A stretch of 28,201 bases of DNA. It comes from Sphingopyxis macrogoltabida. GTDB taxonomy: Bacteria > Pseudomonadota > Alphaproteobacteria > Sphingomonadales > Sphingomonadaceae. The position numbers and the translations under genes were made by a program. The stretch lies in assembly GCA_003241685.1 (NCBI GenBank), contig QFPJ01000038.1, positions 1 through 28,201 of the forward strand, written 5' to 3'. This document shows positions 24,582 to 28,201 of this stretch, piece after piece; the stretch's first letter is position 1; each line of letters starts with the position of its first letter. The notes below the pieces were generated by a model. That model saw nothing but the letters and a program-made list of their open reading frames with translations, searched no databases and had not been told where the DNA came from.

Positions 24582-26686
24582 GCCGTCCCCGTCTTCCTGT
24601 TCAAAGGCTCCGCCGCGTCCAGCGCGTCGGCGTGGGGCAGCCACAGGGTGAAGCGGCTCCCCTCCCCCGGCTCGCTGACCACGTCGATCGCCCCGCCCAT
24701 CGCCTGCGCGATCTGCAACGCCTCGAACGCCCCCAGCCCGAATCCGCCATCCTTCGTCGACACGAAGGGCTTGAACAGATCCTCGCGGATGAAACGGCGC
24801 GTCATCCCGCCGCCCTGGTCGATCACGTCGATGCGGACCCGTCCCTGTTCGGTCACGGCGACGACCTGCACCGGCATATCGGGCGGCGACGCGTCGATCG
24901 CGTTGGCGACCAGATGCCGGATGACCTGATGGATCGCAGCGGGATCGCCCCACGCGGCCAGCCCCGTCTCGCTGCCCGCGAACATCGGGCCGCGCGGGCG
25001 CATTTCGGCTTCGATCGCGCGCAACACCGGCTCGATCAGCGTCCGGCCGGCCCCGGCGCCGCGCCCCCGTTCGCGCGGCGACAGGCGCACCAACAGGTCG
25101 GACAGCCGCCCGGCGGATATTTTCAGCGTCTCGATCATGTCGGCGCGAAATTCGGGCTTGTCGGCATGGCGCTCGGCATTGCTGGCAAGCAGCGAGAGCT
25201 GGCTCGCCAGATTCTTGATGTCGTGCATGATGAACGCAAAGCGCCGGTTGAACTCGTCGAACCGCCGCGCCTCGGACAAGGCCTGTTGCCCCTGCGCTTC
25301 GGCCAGATAGCTGGCCGCCTGCTGCCCCGCGATCCGCAGCACGTCCAGGTCTTCCCAGTCCAGTCCGCGCGCCACCGGCGGGCGATGCAGCACCGCGACC
25401 GCGATCATGCGCTGAAAATGCAGGACCGGGACGACCACCCAGGCATCGGCCTGGCCGACCAGCCAGCCGGGCAGCGCCAGATCCGCCGCCGCTGCGTCCC
25501 GTCCCGCCCGCAGCGCGTCCAGATCGACGATGTGGCGGCTTTCCTGAAGCGCAAAGGCGGAGCGCCGGGGCAGCGCCATCTCCGCCGCCGGGCCGGTGGG
25601 CCAGTGCCAATGTTCGGCGACGCGAAAGGCATCCTGACCACCCGGGAGGAGCAGGAGCGCACCGGGGCTGCCGGTCAGTTCCGCCAGCGCCTTGGCGACG
25701 CGGCGATGCAGGTTTGTTTCCGCGCCGTCGCCATCATCCTGCTGCGCCAGCGTGGCGGTGAAGCGCATCCATTCGGCGCGATAGTCGTAGCGATGCTCGA
25801 AGAAATGCTTCGATATCACCACGACCAGCCACGCCCGCGCCCGCGGGGCGAGCAGGACAAGGGCGGCGATGCAAAGCGCCGCGATAAGAAAGGTGCCCTG
25901 GGCCAGTTCGCCATGATCGCCGCCGACCGCCCGCGCCAGCGCCCCGGTCAGCGCGATCAGGATCAGGTAGACGGCGGCGCCCAGCAACAGGATCGTTCGC
26001 ATGGCGGCGACGCGCGACAATTGCATGCGTTCGCGCCCGACATCCATCGCCGCAACGGCGAAAATCGGAACGAGCAACAGCGCCACGCCCGGCAACAGGT
26101 GGATCAGAAATGCCGGTGCGCTGCCCGTCAGAACATCGATCAATTCGACATTCAGCTCATACGCCCACAGCATGGCGAACCCGCCGGCGAGCGCCGCGAG
26201 CGGCATGCGCGATCCCGCCATCTCCCGGCCGACGGCGCTGTCGACGACCAAAAGCCCGCCGACCGCGACCAGCATGGCGACGGCGCCAAGCGCCTGATCG
26301 ACCCAATAGGCCGCCGGGGCGCCGCCGTGCCAGTGGGCGACGACCCCGAAAGCGAAACTGATCGCGCACATCGTCAGCAGCAAGCGCAGGATCAGACGAA
26401 GCGACCGTGACATCGGCGCGTGCTGGCGCGGCCAGAAGGTCGCGCCAAGCCAAGCGAGGATGATCAGGTCGCGGAGCCCCTGGATCACCAGTGCCTGCGA
26501 CGATCCGGGACCGAAGACGTACAATCCCACGCACCAGCCCGTCATGCCCATCGCGGCAAAGATCAGCCAGCGCGGCGACGGCATCAGCGCCGCCATGCGC
26601 GCGCGCGGCCGCATCGCCAGCCACAGCGTGACCCCGGCGAAGGCCGCGAGCGCGATCGCCGACAACAGGGCGGGCAGCGCCGGCAT
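24578..26686 (-). CDS. prsK: XrtA/PEP-CTERM sensor histidine kinase PrsK
   Basis: Membrane histidine kinase of 702 aa. About eight to ten hydrophobic helices fill residues 1-290. A GAF-like domain follows (about 325-465), then the dimerisation helix with phospho-acceptor His488 (FIMHDIKNLASQ). The ATPase domain has an N box HLVANAIDAS (591-600), a G1 box DQGGGM, an F box LFKPFVSTK and a G2 box GGFGLG. This layout is that of PrsK of exosortase systems, the presumed partner of PrsR. The ATG at 26686 lies two bases after the sugar transferase stop; the ribosome binding site is weak, so translation is probably coupled. The signal sensed is unknown. Confidence 0.94.
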   Translation of the reverse strand: MPALPALLSAIALAAFAGVTLWLAMRPRARMAALMPSPRWLIFAAMGMTGWCVGLYVFGPGSSQALVIQGLRDLIILAWLGATFWPRQHAPMSRSLRLILRLLLTMCAISFAFGVVAHWHGGAPAAYWVDQALGAVAMLVAVGGLLVVDSAVGREMAGSRMPLAALAGGFAMLWAYELNVELIDVLTGSAPAFLIHLLPGVALLLVPIFAVAAMDVGRERMQLSRVAAMRTILLLGAAVYLILIALTGALARAVGGDHGELAQGTFLIAALCIAALVLLAPRARAWLVVVISKHFFEHRYDYRAEWMRFTATLAQQDDGDGAETNLHRRVAKALAELTGSPGALLLLPGGQDAFRVAEHWHWPTGPAAEMALPRRSAFALQESRHIVDLDALRAGRDAAAADLALPGWLVGQADAWVVVPVLHFQRMIAVAVLHRPPVARGLDWEDLDVLRIAGQQAASYLAEAQGQQALSEARRFDEFNRRFAFIMHDIKNLASQLSLLASNAERHADKPEFRADMIETLKISAGRLSDLLVRLSPRERGRGAGAGRTLIEPVLRAIEAEMRPRGPMFAGSETGLAAWGDPAAIHQVIRHLVANAIDASPPDMPVQVVAVTEQGRVRIDVIDQGGGMTRRFIREDLFKPFVSTKDGGFGLGAFEALQIAQAMGGAIDVVSEPGEGSRFTLWLPHADALDAAEPLNRKTGTA

Positions 26687-26688
26687 CG

Positions 26689-28077
26689 TCAGCGCGCACC
26701 GTCCGGCCACAGCACGACGCGCACCGTCTGGAGCAGGATCAACAGGTCGAGGAAGGGCGAGTAGTTTTTCGCATAATAGAGGTCGTACTCCAGCTTCACC
26801 CGCGCGTCTTCGACCGACGCGCCATAGGGATAGTTGATCTGCGCCCAGCCGGTCAGGCCCGGCTTCACCATATGGCGTTCGGCGTAATAGGGCAGTTCGC
26901 GTTCCAGTTCGGACACGAAGCCCGGCCGTTCGGGGCGCGGCCCGACGAAGCTCATCTCGCCCTTCAGCACGCACCAAAGCTGCGGCAGTTCGTCGATCCT
27001 GAGCTTGCGGATCACGCGGCCGACGCGGGTGATGCGCGGGTCGTTCTCGCTCGCCCAAACCGCCTTGCCCTCGGCCTCGGCATCGGTGCGCATCGACCGG
27101 ATCTTGATGATGTCATAGGCCTCGCCGAACAGGCCGACGCGCGGCTGCCGGTAGAGAATGGGCCCGCGGCTGTCGAGCATCACCGCGATCCCGGCGAGCA
27201 GGATCAGCGGCAGGCCGATCACCAGCACGATCAGGCTGGCCACGATGTCGAAGATGCGCTTGCTGGCGCGCGAAATCCGTTGTCCGGCCGAAAAGCCGTC
27301 GGAAAAGATCAGCCCGCTGGGATTGGTGGTCGCCAGGTCGACGCGGCCGGTCTCCCGTTCCAGAAAACTCGCGATGTCGTTGACATGAACGCCGGTCGTC
27401 TTCACGCGCAGCAGCGGCCCGAGCGGCAGCGCGCCGCGCCGCTCCTCCATCGCCAGCACCACCTCGCCCGCGCCCAGCGCGACGACATGATCGGACAGGT
27501 TGGCGATCGCGGCGCGCGGCAGCGCATCGTCGATCGTGCGCTCGCCGCTGCCCATCGCGACGAAGCCGACGATCGTATAGCCGCTGCCCGGTTCGGCGGC
27601 CAGCGCCCGCAGCCGCTCGGCACGCTGGCCGGCGCCCAGCACCAGGATGCGGCGGCGAAAGGCATCGGTGCCCGCGGTCTGGGTCAGGATCAGCCGGACC
27701 AGGAACAGCGCCGCGATCGCCAGCCCCATCGCGTAAAAACTGTTTGCCCGCCACAAGGTCGCGTTGGGCAGGAAAAAGCCGACGACCGACAGGAAGATCA
27801 CGCCCAGCGACACCGCCGCCAACAACCGCGCGGTGGCGAAACGCATCGATCGCAGCGCCTCGCTGCCGTACATGCCGGTCGCCATCATCGCGAGCGAATT
27901 GGCCGTGGCGAAGGTCAGCAGCGGCGCCCAGCGCCCGCCGATCGGCCCGGCGTCGAAATCGGCCTGATGTGCATAAAGGTGCCACGCCGCCTCGGCAGAC
28001 CCGAGCAGCGCGACAAACTCGATCAGCGCCAGCCAGACCACGGCGTGCGGCACATAATGTTTGAACAATCTGAACAT
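26689..28077 (-). CDS. TIGR03013-like XrtA/PEP-CTERM polyprenyl-phosphate sugar phosphotransferase
   Basis: Membrane enzyme of 462 aa that in this family starts exopolysaccharide repeat units by moving a sugar phosphate onto undecaprenyl phosphate. Four N-terminal membrane helices (about 10-135) are followed by a Rossmann-like domain (RRRILVLGAGQRAERL, 141-156). The C-terminal catalytic domain holds KRIFDIVASLIVLVIGLPLI (273-292), LYRQPRVGLFG, IIKIRSMRTDAE, LRIDELPQLW (359-368), MSFVGPRPERPGF and KPGLTGWAQINYPYGAS. The catalytic Asp-Glu pair DE is at 362-363. It is the first gene of the prs operon, with the promoter region at 28078-28201. The exosortase and PEP-CTERM genes themselves are not in view. 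Confidence 0.93.
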   Translation of the reverse strand: MFRLFKHYVPHAVVWLALIEFVALLGSAEAAWHLYAHQADFDAGPIGGRWAPLLTFATANSLAMMATGMYGSEALRSMRFATARLLAAVSLGVIFLSVVGFFLPNATLWRANSFYAMGLAIAALFLVRLILTQTAGTDAFRRRILVLGAGQRAERLRALAAEPGSGYTIVGFVAMGSGERTIDDALPRAAIANLSDHVVALGAGEVVLAMEERRGALPLGPLLRVKTTGVHVNDIASFLERETGRVDLATTNPSGLIFSDGFSAGQRISRASKRIFDIVASLIVLVIGLPLILLAGIAVMLDSRGPILYRQPRVGLFGEAYDIIKIRSMRTDAEAEGKAVWASENDPRITRVGRVIRKLRIDELPQLWCVLKGEMSFVGPRPERPGFVSELERELPYYAERHMVKPGLTGWAQINYPYGASVEDARVKLEYDLYYAKNYSPFLDLLILLQTVRVVLWPDGAR

Positions 28078-28122
28078 CGAAAAACTCGTGCCCTTTCGGA
28101 CCGCTATCCTATGATGCAGGCG

Positions 28123-28137
28123 TCAACTGTCGGTTAA
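28123..28137. promoter_or_regulatory. Candidate CtrA box upstream of the prs operon
   Basis: On the minus strand the bases read TTAA, seven bases, then TTGA. This matches TTAA-N7-TTAA at seven of eight positions. It overlaps a TTGACG hexamer (28121-28126) that could be a -35, as CtrA sites often do, and lies 45 bp before the start at 28077. No clear -10 or sigma-54 -24/-12 element was found in 28078-28201. Confidence 0.35.
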
Positions 28138-28201
28138 TGTAGAACCAACCAATCGCGCTGGTTTCTGCGGGTTCGGCAGGAAAAACCACCTCAACAACCC
28201 C

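Noticed and set aside
21369..24929. A very long plus-strand open frame opposite prsT and prsR (1186 codons)
   Set aside because: It is antisense to two well-recognised genes, is rich in Arg, Gln and His, and shows no family motif. High GC content keeps stop codons rare in that frame.
28078..28201. Sigma-54 promoter for the prs operon
   Set aside because: No GG-N10-GC arrangement resembling TGGCAC-N5-TTGCA was found on the minus strand.
1..28201. tRNA, rRNA, CRISPR array, insertion sequence or prophage genes
   Set aside because: None was recognised: no cloverleaf-like sequence, spaced repeats, transposase or integrase motifs were seen on either strand.

Overview
The window is high-GC DNA typical of an alphaproteobacterium, most likely a sphingomonad (Sphingomonas, Sphingopyxis or a relative). 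Three things point there: a CcrM-type GANTC adenine methyltransferase next to rnhB, an XrtA/PEP-CTERM regulatory set (prsK, prsR, prsT and a TIGR03013-like sugar transferase), and many sphingomonad-style housekeeping and membrane proteins. No phage, transposase, CRISPR, tRNA or rRNA gene was seen. The region looks chromosomal and mostly ordinary, with several odd points inside it.

Layout. 1-2324 (+): an NtrC-like response regulator with degenerate AAA+ motifs, then a short-chain dehydrogenase. 2364-8896 (-): a host-attachment-family protein, folP, ccrM, rnhB, thiD fused to a VOC domain, a DUF1272 zinc protein and glmM. 9000-11242 (+): a divergent DAACS symporter translationally coupled to an aldo/keto reductase. 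11277-14336 (-): a large STAND-like ATPase. 14594-15816 (-): DUF1003 and NnrU membrane proteins. 15860-20166 (-): a tight operon of a POT peptide transporter, a lipoprotein amidohydrolase and a second amidohydrolase that has lost its metal-binding motif. 20339-21347 (+): a nitroreductase and a short GntR regulator. 21357-28077 (-): a gapless or overlapping operon of sugar transferase, PrsK, PrsR and PrsT. No gene-free stretch exceeds 300 bases. The largest are 14337-14593, which holds a palindromic repeat, and 5198-5445, which holds the GANTC cluster.

How the parts work together. The prs operon encodes a membrane sensor kinase, a canonical sigma-54 activator, a TPR lipoprotein and an exopolysaccharide-initiating phosphosugar transferase. 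In known systems this set coordinates envelope and exopolysaccharide genes with exosortase-sorted PEP-CTERM proteins. The peptide operon looks like peptide import plus envelope-located amide-bond hydrolysis. The glmM, DUF1272 and thiD genes form one probable transcription unit.

The strongest unexplained signal is non-coding. The 248-bp gap upstream of ccrM holds nine GANTC sites, the recognition sequence of CcrM itself, within 152 bp (5235-5386), at spacings close to multiples of 10 bp. CtrA-like boxes with one mismatch lie upstream of both response-regulator loci (34-48 and 28123-28137). These suggest cell-cycle or methylation control of this region, which is an inference.
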